From the NCBI RefSeq assembly GCF_045063725.1, contig NZ_CP173695.1: 64,000 nucleotides of DNA; one strand, written 5' to 3'. Each line of letters begins with the position of its first letter. The stretch's first letter is position 1. Below, piece by piece: positions 16,970-24,741 of this stretch. The notes under the pieces were generated by a model. That model searched no databases and had not been told where the DNA came from. It saw only the letters and a list, made by a program, of their open reading frames with translations. The DNA is from Sellimonas catena. Lineage in GTDB: Bacteria > Bacillota > Clostridia > Lachnospirales > Lachnospiraceae. The position numbers and the translations under genes were made by a program.

Positions 16970-18253
16970 TTAAACGAGCGCAAGTGCCTGTTCCAGATCC
17001 GCAATAATATCGTCAGCATTTTCAATGCCAACGCTGAAACGGATCAGATCCGGCTGTACTCCTGCTTCCAGTAGTTCCTGATCATTCATCTGCCGGTGTG
17101 TATGACTTGCCGGGTGAAGTACGCATGTTCTGGCATCTGCCACATGGGTAACGATGGCCGCAAGCTTCAGATTGTCCATCATTTTTACAGACGCATCTCT
17201 TCCGCCTTTTAAACCGAACGTAATCACACCGCAGGTACCGTTTGGCATGTATTTCGCTGCCAGATCATGGTATTTATCCCCTTCCAGCATCGCGCAGTTT
17301 ACCCAGGCAACTTTATCATGTCCTTTCAGATAAGAAGCGACTTTCTTTGCATTCTCGCAGTGGCGCGGCATTCTCAGGTGCAGAGTCTCCAGACCGATAT
17401 TTAAAAGGAATGCATTCTGAGGAGACTGAATCGATCCCAGGTCACGCATCAGCTGTGCTGTCGCCTTGGTGATGTATGCTCCTTTTCCGAATTTTTCCGT
17501 ATAAACAATTCCATGGTATGTTTCGTCCGGCTGTGTCAGTCCCGGGAATTTATCCGCATGGGCACTCCAGTCGAAGTTTCCGCTGTCTACGATTGCCCCG
17601 CCGACTGTCATGGCATGTCCATCCATGTATTTTGTTGTAGAATGGGTGACAATGTCTGCTCCCCACTCAAACGGGCGGCAGTTGATCGGAGTCGCAAATG
17701 TATTATCCACAATCAGCGGAACACCGTGTGCATGTGCCGCCTTTGCAAATTTCTCAATGTCCAGTACTGTCAGTGCAGGATTGGCGATCGTCTCACCGAC
17801 TACAGCTTTCGTATTTTCACGGAATGCTGCGTTTAACTCTTCTTCCGAACAGTCCGGATCCACAAAAGTAGCTTCCACACCCATTTTACGGATGGTGTGT
17901 GCATACAGATTATAGGTGCCTCCATAGAGAGCAGACGAACATACGATATGGTCTCCTTCCTCTGCAATGTTCATAACAGCATAAAAATTTGCTGCCTGTC
18001 CGGACGATGTCAGCATGGCGGCATAACCGCCTTCCAGTTCGCAGATCTTTTCCGCTACTGCATCATTTGTCGGATTCTGCAGTCTTGTGTAGAAATATCC
18101 GCTGTCTTCCAGGTCAAACAGACGTCCCATCTGTTCGCTTGTATCGTACTTAAATGTCGTACTCTGATAAATCGGAAGGATTCTCGGTTCTCCCTTTTTT
18201 GGTTTCCAGCCTGACTGGATACATTTTGTTTCGATATTAAACTGTTCACTCAT
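16970..18253 (-). CDS. metY: O-acetylhomoserine sulfhydrylase / cysteine synthase family (MetY)
   Basis: 427 residues, PLP-dependent Cys/Met metabolism family, full length. It converts O-acetylhomoserine plus sulfide to homocysteine. The PLP lysine lies in HSTTKYMDGHAMTVGG, with SSGQAANFYAVMNIAE and a C-terminal RFSVGIENADDIIADLEQAL also present. The length and the long insertion around NFDWSAHADKFPGL fit MetY rather than the shorter MetB/MetC. The start has AGGAGGAGCAAGGGT. It ends 10 nt before the hairpin that overlaps the tepA RBS. No S-box or T-box leader was seen; only about 33 nt separate it from the preceding gene. Confidence 0.93.
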   Translation of the reverse strand: MSEQFNIETKCIQSGWKPKKGEPRILPIYQSTTFKYDTSEQMGRLFDLEDSGYFYTRLQNPTNDAVAEKICELEGGYAAMLTSSGQAANFYAVMNIAEEGDHIVCSSALYGGTYNLYAHTIRKMGVEATFVDPDCSEEELNAAFRENTKAVVGETIANPALTVLDIEKFAKAAHAHGVPLIVDNTFATPINCRPFEWGADIVTHSTTKYMDGHAMTVGGAIVDSGNFDWSAHADKFPGLTQPDETYHGIVYTEKFGKGAYITKATAQLMRDLGSIQSPQNAFLLNIGLETLHLRMPRHCENAKKVASYLKGHDKVAWVNCAMLEGDKYHDLAAKYMPNGTCGVITFGLKGGRDASVKMMDNLKLAAIVTHVADARTCVLHPASHTHRQMNDQELLEAGVQPDLIRFSVGIENADDIIADLEQALALV

Positions 18254-18285
18254 ACCCTTGCTCCTCCTGTATTTTCTTTACCGGA

Positions 18286-19056
18286 TCAGGAAAACAAATA
18301 TTCCCGTTCCAGTTCGTGTACCATCTTTGTATATACTTCTCTGCATTCTTCCATCTTACCGGTTTCGATCAGTCCGATGCACCGCTCCAGATATTCTTTC
18401 CAGATCTTTCGGTAAATCTCATCCGCATTTTTCTGCCGTTCGATTCTTTTTACAATCGTCGGTGCAATATTGTAATACTCGCGGATTGTCTCCCTGCCAC
18501 CCGGAGAAGATGCCAGATATCTATCCCGGTAGTCCCGAAGAGTTTTCAGCTCATAACACCCGTCCGGTTTATCCAGTGAACGGCAGACGGCTGTTGTCAC
18601 ATAACAAAGCCGGTTTCGGAATCCGCCGTTGATCTCTTCAAAAGTAGACTTTCCGATCTTCATGGTCACATTCTCAAGCTGATTCCAGTTCTTAATTGTC
18701 TGGTCTGCCACAGCTTCCAGTTCCGGTTCCCTGCTGTGTAACAGAAGCGGAATGAAAAAGGTTACAAGTGCAAGATTATAATCCATAACCTGATTCTCCC
18801 TTTTCCGTTTTCCTGCGATCTCTTCAAGCTTTTCATCTACATAATCCGGAACGCTTTTTCCGGCCCGGGCAATCAGCTCTTCCTGACTTTTTTCTTCCGT
18901 CCCCCGGATCTCGCTGAGGAGTTCTTCAAGATCTGTACTGCGTCTCCTGAAAAACTCACGGAAGGCCGGTTCATATGTATTCTTTCGAAAGCGCCCCGAC
19001 AGTTCCATGGCCTCGTTGAACATGGAAATCATCCGTTTTTCTGGTCCTGCCTGCAT
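18286..19056 (-). CDS. CFI-box C-terminal domain protein, function unknown
   Basis: 256 residues, mostly helical and highly charged, with no signal peptide. The C-terminal third (about residues 148-210) matches the CFI-box/CTERM pattern: a Cys-Tyr-Val-Thr-Thr-Ala start (LCYVTTAVCRSL) followed by a TLRDYRDRYL motif and IREYYNIAPTIV. One hydrophobic stretch (ALVTFFIPLLLH) may be buried rather than membrane-spanning. The Cys-x-(I/V)-(A/T)-T box is known in many uncharacterised bacterial proteins. No enzyme activity can be claimed. It sits between yebC and metY with short gaps on both sides, and the start has GGGAGGGG upstream. Confidence 0.7.
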   Translation of the reverse strand: MQAGPEKRMISMFNEAMELSGRFRKNTYEPAFREFFRRRSTDLEELLSEIRGTEEKSQEELIARAGKSVPDYVDEKLEEIAGKRKRENQVMDYNLALVTFFIPLLLHSREPELEAVADQTIKNWNQLENVTMKIGKSTFEEINGGFRNRLCYVTTAVCRSLDKPDGCYELKTLRDYRDRYLASSPGGRETIREYYNIAPTIVKRIERQKNADEIYRKIWKEYLERCIGLIETGKMEECREVYTKMVHELEREYLFS

Positions 19057-19090
19057 AGGACCCCTCCCTTACAGTATATTCCAAAACGCT

Positions 19091-19822
19091 TTACTCTTCC
19101 CAGTTATGGTATACTTCCTGCACATCATCATCGTCATCGAGAAGATCCAGTGTTTTCTGAATGTTTTTGATATCCGTCTCGTCTGTCAGCTCTACATAGG
19201 TCTGAGGAATCATGGTCACAGAGGCTTCCATCATAGGGATGCCTGCTGCTTCCAGCTTCTCACGTACCTCGGAAAAGCTGTCCGGATCTGTGATAATCTC
19301 AAAGCTGTCCTCCTCTTCCGCGAAATCCTCGGCTCCCGCGTCAAGCGCCAGCATCATCAGCTCATCCGCGTCCATCTCAAACTCTTCCCTGTCGATCAGA
19401 ATCTGTCCCTTCTTGTCAAACATAAAGGATACGCATCCTGGTGTCCCGATATTTCCGTTTCCTTTTGTAAATGCACTTCTGACATTGGAAGCTGTACGGT
19501 TTTTATTGTCGGTCAGCGCCTCTACAATAATAGCTGTTCCGTTCGGCCCATATCCTTCATATACGACTCTTTCGTAATTGTTGGCATCCGCGTCTCCGGC
19601 TGCCTTTTTAATGCTTCGCTCAATATTGTCGTTTGGCATGTTGTTTGCTTTTGCCTTCGCAATCACATCGCGGAGTCTGCTGTTGTTCGCAGGATCCGCT
19701 CCGCCTCCTTCTTTAACTGCTACAGCGATCTCACGCCCGATCTTTGTGAAAATCTTTCCCTTTGCAGCATCATTTTTTTCCTTTTTATGCTTAATATTTG
19801 CGAATTTGGAATGTCCTGACAT
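19091..19822 (-). CDS. yebC: YebC/PmpR family protein
   Basis: 243 residues, full-length YebC/TACO1 family. The N-terminus MSGHSKFANIKHKKEKNDAAKGKIFTK is diagnostic. The middle domain has GPNGTAIIVEALTDNKNRT, and the acidic third domain ends near the C-terminus. Members are described as DNA-binding regulators, and YebC-type proteins also help ribosomes translate proline-rich stretches, so the transcription-factor label is not certain. The start has AGAGGTAGAG upstream. It is followed by the CFI-box gene on the same strand. Confidence 0.95.
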   Translation of the reverse strand: MSGHSKFANIKHKKEKNDAAKGKIFTKIGREIAVAVKEGGGADPANNSRLRDVIAKAKANNMPNDNIERSIKKAAGDADANNYERVVYEGYGPNGTAIIVEALTDNKNRTASNVRSAFTKGNGNIGTPGCVSFMFDKKGQILIDREEFEMDADELMMLALDAGAEDFAEEEDSFEIITDPDSFSEVREKLEAAGIPMMEASVTMIPQTYVELTDETDIKNIQKTLDLLDDDDDVQEVYHNWEE

Positions 19823-19888
19823 GTTCTCTACCTCTCTTCGTATGTAATCTCTCTTCCTTCTTCAGGAAAACTCATGTTCTTAATTTTA

Positions 19889-20710
19889 TCATTCTTTCGA
19901 TTCCGTGACAAGTTCCGTTTTTGTAATCTTCACCTTTTGGATAATATTGTTGTCCACTTCCTTGATCTCAAACAGATAGCCCTCGTAGGAAACACTGCAC
20001 AGCTCGTCTTCTGCAGGAATCCTCTCAAGCTTTACAATCAGAAATCCATTTAATGTCTCATACTCATTGTCCTCGTCTTCATCCTGAAAAACAATACCAA
20101 GTACGTCCGAGAGTTCGGTAAGCCCGCACAGACCGTTCACCTCGTAGGAACCGTCCTCGTTTTTTCGGATCATCTCTTCTTCCTCATCGTATTCGTCCCG
20201 GATATTTCCCATAATTTCTTCAATAATATCTTCCATGGCAACGAGTCCTGCTGTCTGACCGTACTCGTCAATCACAACGCACAAATGGATCTGTTTTGCC
20301 TTCATCTGCATGAAAAGGCGGCTGATCTTCCTCGTTTCCGGAATAAAACATACCGGCATGAACGCGTCCCGGATTTCTCCAAGTTTCTTGCCCCTCATTT
20401 CGGGATTCAGATAGAGCTTCATAATATCCCGGATATGAATGATGCCAAGTATATTGTCGATTTCCTCTTCATAGACAGGAAATCTGGAATATTTTGCCCT
20501 GGATGCAAAAGCTGCCACCTCTTCCAAAATATCATTGCAGTTTAATGCGACAATATTTTTCCTGTGAGTCATGACTTCCTTTGCATCTTTATCCAGGAAC
20601 GAAAAGACATTACGGATCATCCGGTACTCCATCTCCTGAATACTGCCGTCCTTTTCCCCTTCTTTGAGATTTTCCAGAACCTCTTTTCTAATTGTATCCC
20701 GTTGGTCCAT
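19889..20710 (-). CDS. CBS-pair and CorC_HlyC domain protein without membrane domain
   Basis: 273 residues. Two CBS repeats (starting near VMTHRKNIVAL and HLCVVIDEYGQTAGLVAMEDIIEEI) are followed by a C-terminal CorC_HlyC module (EYETLNGFLIVKLERIPAEDE). The DUF21 membrane domain found in larger HlyC/CorC transporters is absent, so this is a soluble CorC-like protein. CorC is linked to magnesium/cobalt efflux in enterobacteria; that role is not shown for this stand-alone form. The ATG follows AAGGAGAAAAT. It is 11 nt downstream of mazF and probably co-transcribed. Confidence 0.85.
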   Translation of the reverse strand: MDQRDTIRKEVLENLKEGEKDGSIQEMEYRMIRNVFSFLDKDAKEVMTHRKNIVALNCNDILEEVAAFASRAKYSRFPVYEEEIDNILGIIHIRDIMKLYLNPEMRGKKLGEIRDAFMPVCFIPETRKISRLFMQMKAKQIHLCVVIDEYGQTAGLVAMEDIIEEIMGNIRDEYDEEEEMIRKNEDGSYEVNGLCGLTELSDVLGIVFQDEDEDNEYETLNGFLIVKLERIPAEDELCSVSYEGYLFEIKEVDNNIIQKVKITKTELVTESKE

Positions 20711-20721
20711 ATTTTCTCCTT

Positions 20722-21072
20722 CTATGTAGAAAGTGCAATACTGATCTTCAGTGCCTCATCCACTTTTTTCATGATTTCCTGATCCAGGTGGCACACACTT
20801 TCCTTTAATCTTTGTTTATCGATTGTACGGATCTGCTCCAGTAGAACAACCGAATTTTTTACTACACCATATCTTCTTGCGTCGATCTCCACGTGGGTCG
20901 GGAGCTTTGACTTATGCATCCGTGACGTGATCGCCGCGCAGATTACCGTCGGGCTGTGTTTGTTTCCCATCTCGTTCTGTATAACAAGAACCGGGCGGAT
21001 GCCTCCCTGTTCGGAACCAACCACCGGACTTAAATCCGCATAAAAAATATCTCCACGATGAACCTGCTGCAC
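20722..21072 (-). CDS. mazF: MazF/PemK-family endoribonuclease
   Basis: About 116 residues, a complete MazF/EndoA fold. The N-terminus has RGDIFYADLSPVVGSEQGG, with the catalytic Arg in GGIRPVLVIQN and the conserved Thr in VICAAITS. MazF cuts single-stranded RNA at short sequence motifs. In many Bacillota it lies downstream of alr, as here, usually with a small antitoxin gene (mazE/ndoAI) between. The roughly 80-nt gap here is too short for one. The GTG at 21072 is preferred because GGAG lies about 10 nt upstream; GTG 21081 is the alternative. Confidence 0.9.
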   Translation of the reverse strand: MQQVHRGDIFYADLSPVVGSEQGGIRPVLVIQNEMGNKHSPTVICAAITSRMHKSKLPTHVEIDARRYGVVKNSVVLLEQIRTIDKQRLKESVCHLDQEIMKKVDEALKISIALST

Positions 21073-21152
21073 TTTCTTCACACTCCATTTTCTAAGATAT
21101 AGTGAGTATTTCCACCTTTACTTTGAAGTATTCCAAAAGCCGGCCGTCTTTT

Positions 21153-22319
21153 TTATGCAAAATAGTCAATCTGCTCAATGACTTTTCCGTCTTTGATATA
21201 TTCTCTTGGTATCCTCTTGTCGAGATCGCAGAGAAACTCATAGTTAAACCTTCCGGACAGTGCACTTAAATCTTCCACTGCAATCTGTTCCCCGCCGCTT
21301 TTCCCTACCAGTACGACTTCATCCAGGAAATCTGCATCTTCGATCTCTGTTACATCTGCCATCATCTGATCCATGCAGACTCTGCCAAGAATCGGAGCCC
21401 TCTTTCCCCGGATCAGGACATAGCCCTTGTCCGAGAGACTCCTCGGGTATCCGTCCGCATATCCGACAGGGATCGTTGCCACGCGGGTCCGTTTCCCGGC
21501 CCGGAAGCACCCGCCGTAACTTACAACAGCTCCGGGCTCGATCCATTTGATATGTACAATACTGCTTACCAGCGACAGTGCCGGCTTCAGATCCAGACGG
21601 TCTTTCTTCACCTCGTCAGATGGATAGAGCCCGTAAAGAGCAATACCCGCCCGTACAAGATCCAGATTGGCCTCCGGATGATCGATAATTCCGGCACTGT
21701 TGGAGCAGTGGCGGTATTTCGGCTCGATGCCTCTATCCTTTAACCGGTCTGTCATCCAGATATAATGTTCCATCTGCTTGTTTGTAAAGGACTTATCTGC
21801 CTCGTCTGCTTTTGCAAAATGAGTAAAAATACCTTCCATCTCAAGATCCGGAAGATGAAAAATCCGTTCGATGGCATCCAGAGAATCTTCACCTGTCTGA
21901 AATCCGAGTCTTGACATCCCCGTGTCCAGCTTGACGTGAATCCATGCTTTTTTCTGCTTTACGGATGCCAGGGCGGAGATCGCTTTCGCAGACTCTTCAG
22001 TGTAGACTGTCATGCGTATCTCGTTTTCCACCGCCTCCTCATACTGCTCCGGAAAAGTACATCCGAGAACAAGAACCGGTTTCTCAATTCCTGCCTTTCT
22101 CAGAAGCACCGCCTCGTCAAGCGTTGCGGTCGCGTATCCCCAGACACAGTCCAGATTCTGAGTCTCTTTTGCGATCCGTGATGCCCCGTGGCCGTAACCG
22201 TCCGCTTTTACTACCAGAATCATCTTCGTATCCGGCGAGATATGTTTCCTCATCTGTTCTATATTATATGTAATATGATTCAAATTGATTTTTGCGCATA
22301 CTCTGCTGTACTTTTTCAT
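21153..22319 (-). CDS. alr: Alanine racemase
   Basis: About 388 residues. The PLP lysine lies in VVKADGYGHGA near the N-terminus, and the C-terminal catalytic Tyr lies in VVSYGGCF. The barrel has the usual RHCSNSAGI and GYADGYPRSL. It makes D-alanine for peptidoglycan. The start ATG at 22319 overlaps the stop of the NAD(P)H-hydrate repair gene as ATGA, so the two are translationally coupled. A longer frame beginning at 22433 is rejected because it would sit within the upstream gene. mazF follows downstream. Confidence 0.95.
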   Translation of the reverse strand: MKKYSRVCAKINLNHITYNIEQMRKHISPDTKMILVVKADGYGHGASRIAKETQNLDCVWGYATATLDEAVLLRKAGIEKPVLVLGCTFPEQYEEAVENEIRMTVYTEESAKAISALASVKQKKAWIHVKLDTGMSRLGFQTGEDSLDAIERIFHLPDLEMEGIFTHFAKADEADKSFTNKQMEHYIWMTDRLKDRGIEPKYRHCSNSAGIIDHPEANLDLVRAGIALYGLYPSDEVKKDRLDLKPALSLVSSIVHIKWIEPGAVVSYGGCFRAGKRTRVATIPVGYADGYPRSLSDKGYVLIRGKRAPILGRVCMDQMMADVTEIEDADFLDEVVLVGKSGGEQIAVEDLSALSGRFNYEFLCDLDKRIPREYIKDGKVIEQIDYFA

Positions 22320-23848
22320 TTTGACTGAACCTTTCTTCGCTCGATTTCCTGTAAAACAGCTGATGCCATCTCGATCAGGTCCCCGGCAAGCACGCTGTGC
22401 GCCCCGAGTTTTTCCCTTGCCTCGTCTCCGCACAGCCCGTGTATAAATACACCAAGCGCCGCAGCGTCAAAGCGGTCCATTCCAAGGGCCAGGCAGCCTG
22501 TAATCATACCTGCAAGTACATCCCCGGAACCTGCTTTTGCCATCGCACCGTTCCCGGATGTATTCAGATATGGAATCCTGCCTTCTCCTGCCACAACTGT
22601 TCTGGCATCTTTTGCTGTTAGTATTATATTATAGGTTTTGGCATACTCTTGCGCAAGTCCAATCCTGTTTTTTTTCGTTTCTTCCGTCGTTTTCCCAAGA
22701 AGACGCGCGAATTCCCTGATGTGAGGCGTAAAGATCAGGCTGCTTCCCGCTGCTTTTAGATATGTGTTTCTTCTTTCTTCTTCCATTCCGGAAATTAGAT
22801 TCAGGCCATCCGCATCCATCACGCAGTATTTTCTGTGCGTGCCCAGATACACGAGCAGATGTTCTATTATCATACCGGCCTGTATATCCGTCCCCAGTCC
22901 ACATCCGGCGCAGATCACATCCGCCCAGTTCAGAAGTTCCTCCAGCTGGTTTTCCAGATCCTCTCCGTAAGGCGTTATGACTGCTTCCGGCAGGGTTGCC
23001 TGAAGTACTTCCCGGTTGGATTCCGGCGTCAGTATACGTACCAGTCCGCTTCCCATCCGGTATGCCGCCTTCGCGGAAAGAATCGCGGCGCCTGCCATGC
23101 CCTGGCTTCCGGTAATCATCAGCACTTTTCCGTAAGTTCCTTTATGTGCATCGTCTTTTCGCTGCGGACAGAGCCTTCCTACGTCCTTTCTTTCATAAGT
23201 CAGATACCGTGTTCCTTCCACGCCGCCGCGCAGATAAATTCCGATATCTTCCACACAGACCTTTCCGGCGCAGAAAGCTCCCGGATACAGAACCATCCCT
23301 GCCTTCTGGTATGCAAATGTCACCGTCAGATCCGCGCGAAATGCCGTCCCCAGAATCTCTCCGTTCCCCGCATCAATTCCGGACGGAATATCCACCGCTA
23401 TTTTCGCTGCGTCCAGTCTGTTCATCTGCTCCAGAATCCCCGCGTAGCGCCCTTCGACCGGCCTGCTCAGTCCGATACCAAATACAGCATCAAATACAGC
23501 GGTGTAGCTCTCCTCCGGGATCTCCCGCCTGACAGTTCCTCCGACCGCCTTGAAAATCTGAATCTGTGTCTTTGTCTCTTCGGTACAATGGTCCGGATTC
23601 CCAACCAGTACGACGGTCACGCCGTACCCTTTTTCCAGAAGCAGTCTTCCCACTGCAAACCCGTCGCCCCCGTTGTTTCCGCTTCCGCACACAATCAGGC
23701 TTTTCGACAGGTTAAGCCTCTCCCTTTCGGCTGCCTCTACCACTTTCAGAGCCGCCCGTTCCATCAGGACAAGAGACGGAATCCCGATCGTCCCAATCGT
23801 GTATGCATCCGCTGCTTTCATTGTCCTGCCATCAATGATATATTTCAT
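22316..23848 (-). CDS. nnr: Bifunctional NAD(P)H-hydrate epimerase / ADP-dependent dehydratase
   Basis: About 510 residues, a two-domain metabolite repair enzyme. The N-terminal YjeF_N epimerase has CGSGNNGGDGFAVGRLL and the catalytic region AVFGIGLSRPVEG. The C-terminal ribokinase-like ADP-dependent dehydratase has ITGSQGMAGAAILSA and the catalytic GSGDVLAGMITGCLALG. It returns damaged NAD(P)HX to NAD(P)H. The start at 23848 has AAGGAG at 8 nt. Its stop overlaps the alr start (ATGA). It lies downstream of rex and may share its transcript, although a hairpin at 23888-23933 separates them. Confidence 0.95.
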   Translation of the reverse strand: MKYIIDGRTMKAADAYTIGTIGIPSLVLMERAALKVVEAAERERLNLSKSLIVCGSGNNGGDGFAVGRLLLEKGYGVTVVLVGNPDHCTEETKTQIQIFKAVGGTVRREIPEESYTAVFDAVFGIGLSRPVEGRYAGILEQMNRLDAAKIAVDIPSGIDAGNGEILGTAFRADLTVTFAYQKAGMVLYPGAFCAGKVCVEDIGIYLRGGVEGTRYLTYERKDVGRLCPQRKDDAHKGTYGKVLMITGSQGMAGAAILSAKAAYRMGSGLVRILTPESNREVLQATLPEAVITPYGEDLENQLEELLNWADVICAGCGLGTDIQAGMIIEHLLVYLGTHRKYCVMDADGLNLISGMEEERRNTYLKAAGSSLIFTPHIREFARLLGKTTEETKKNRIGLAQEYAKTYNIILTAKDARTVVAGEGRIPYLNTSGNGAMAKAGSGDVLAGMITGCLALGMDRFDAAALGVFIHGLCGDEAREKLGAHSVLAGDLIEMASAVLQEIERRKVQSK

Positions 23849-23887
23849 CTTTACCGCTCCTTTCCCCGCTTTCATTCCGGGATACAG

Positions 23888-23933
23888 AAAAAAGACGCGG
23901 AGTCCCGCATCTGTTGTACGAATCTCTCACGTC
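23888..23933 (-). terminator. Probable terminator of rex
   Basis: A GACG/CGTC-based hairpin with a wobble, followed by six U on the minus strand, just past the rex stop codon. Confidence 0.5.
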
Positions 23934-23944
23934 CTTCTTTTCTC

Positions 23945-24604
23945 TTATTTTTTCTTCTGATGTTTTTCCTCATAGCGGAGTACATTGTAGGAGAGCCGCA
24001 TCAGACTCTCGGAAAGATGTACGTTTTCCACAACAACATTATCCGGAAGATTCAGATCCGTATGCGCAAAATTCCAGATTGCACGGATACCGTTTTCCAC
24101 GAGCATATTGGCTACTGCCACCGCCTTCGTCTTCGGTATCGTCAGAATCGCAATTTCAATGTCATTATTCCTGATGAAACTTTTCAGCTCGTCCATCATA
24201 CGGATCTCGATTCCGCGGACCGTAACACCTGCCAAAGTCGGGTTGACATCAAACAGACCCTTCAGCATAAATCCGCTGCGCTCAAAAGCGGTATAGTTTG
24301 CCAGCGCCTGTCCAAGGTTTCCGGCTCCGATAATAATCATATTATGTTCTCTGTCCAGCCCCAGGATCTTTCCAATCTCCGAGTGCAAATATTTCACATT
24401 ATATCCATACCCCTGCTGACCAAAACCGCCGAAATTATTCAAATCCTGGCGGATCTGGGAAGCAGTGACTTTCATGCGTTTGCTCAAGTCGTTGGAGGAA
24501 ATGCGCTCTACACCGTCTTCCAGTAATTCTCCCAAGTATCTGTAGTATCGAGGCAGTCTTCTGATAACTGCCTGAGAAATTCCTCTTCCTTCCACTTTTA
24601 GCAC
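23945..24604 (-). CDS. rex: Redox-sensing transcriptional repressor Rex
   Basis: 219 residues. An N-terminal winged helix (RISSNDLSKRMKVTASQIRQDLNNFG) is followed by a Rossmann NADH-binding domain with GAGNLGQALANY and a C-terminal domain-swap helix. Rex binds DNA when NAD+ is high and releases when NADH rises, de-repressing fermentative genes such as alcohol dehydrogenases. Possible targets in this window include the two Fe-ADH genes and nfnAB, but no convincing full 18-bp Rex operator was found. A near-consensus sigma-A promoter lies upstream at 24629-24657. Confidence 0.96.
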   Translation of the reverse strand: MLKVEGRGISQAVIRRLPRYYRYLGELLEDGVERISSNDLSKRMKVTASQIRQDLNNFGGFGQQGYGYNVKYLHSEIGKILGLDREHNMIIIGAGNLGQALANYTAFERSGFMLKGLFDVNPTLAGVTVRGIEIRMMDELKSFIRNNDIEIAILTIPKTKAVAVANMLVENGIRAIWNFAHTDLNLPDNVVVENVHLSESLMRLSYNVLRYEEKHQKKK

Positions 24605-24628
24605 CTTCCTGTTCTTTTCAATACTTTT

Positions 24629-24657
24629 ATTATATGTAATACTTGAAATAAAGTCAA
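24629..24657 (-). promoter_or_regulatory. Sigma-A promoter for rex
   Basis: TTGACT (24652-24657), a 17-bp spacer and TATAAT (24629-24634) on the minus strand, about 25 bp upstream of rex. The -35 region contains the loose inverted repeat TTGACTTTATTTCAA, which could be an autoregulatory site but does not match the full Rex consensus. Confidence 0.75.
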
Positions 24658-24677
24658 ACTTATTATGGGATTTTATG

Positions 24678-24705
24678 TTGTATTTTGTACAAATTCCGTT
24701 ATAAT
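24678..24705 (+). promoter_or_regulatory. Sigma-A promoter for the ABC-F gene
   Basis: TTGTAT (24678-24683), a 16-bp spacer and TATAAT (24700-24705), about 37 bp before the ABC-F start. It is divergent from the rex promoter. Confidence 0.6.
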
Positions 24706-24741
24706 GAATACGGTACTTTTGTTTTATCAGAGGAGGATACT

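Noticed and set aside
22835..24526. Plus-strand open frame of about 563 codons opposite nnr and rex
   Set aside because: It spans two unrelated, certain genes on the other strand, so it is a compositional artefact.
24643..24657. TTGACTTTATTTCAA in the rex promoter as a Rex operator
   Set aside because: It is only a loose inverted repeat overlapping a -35 box and does not match the 18-bp consensus.
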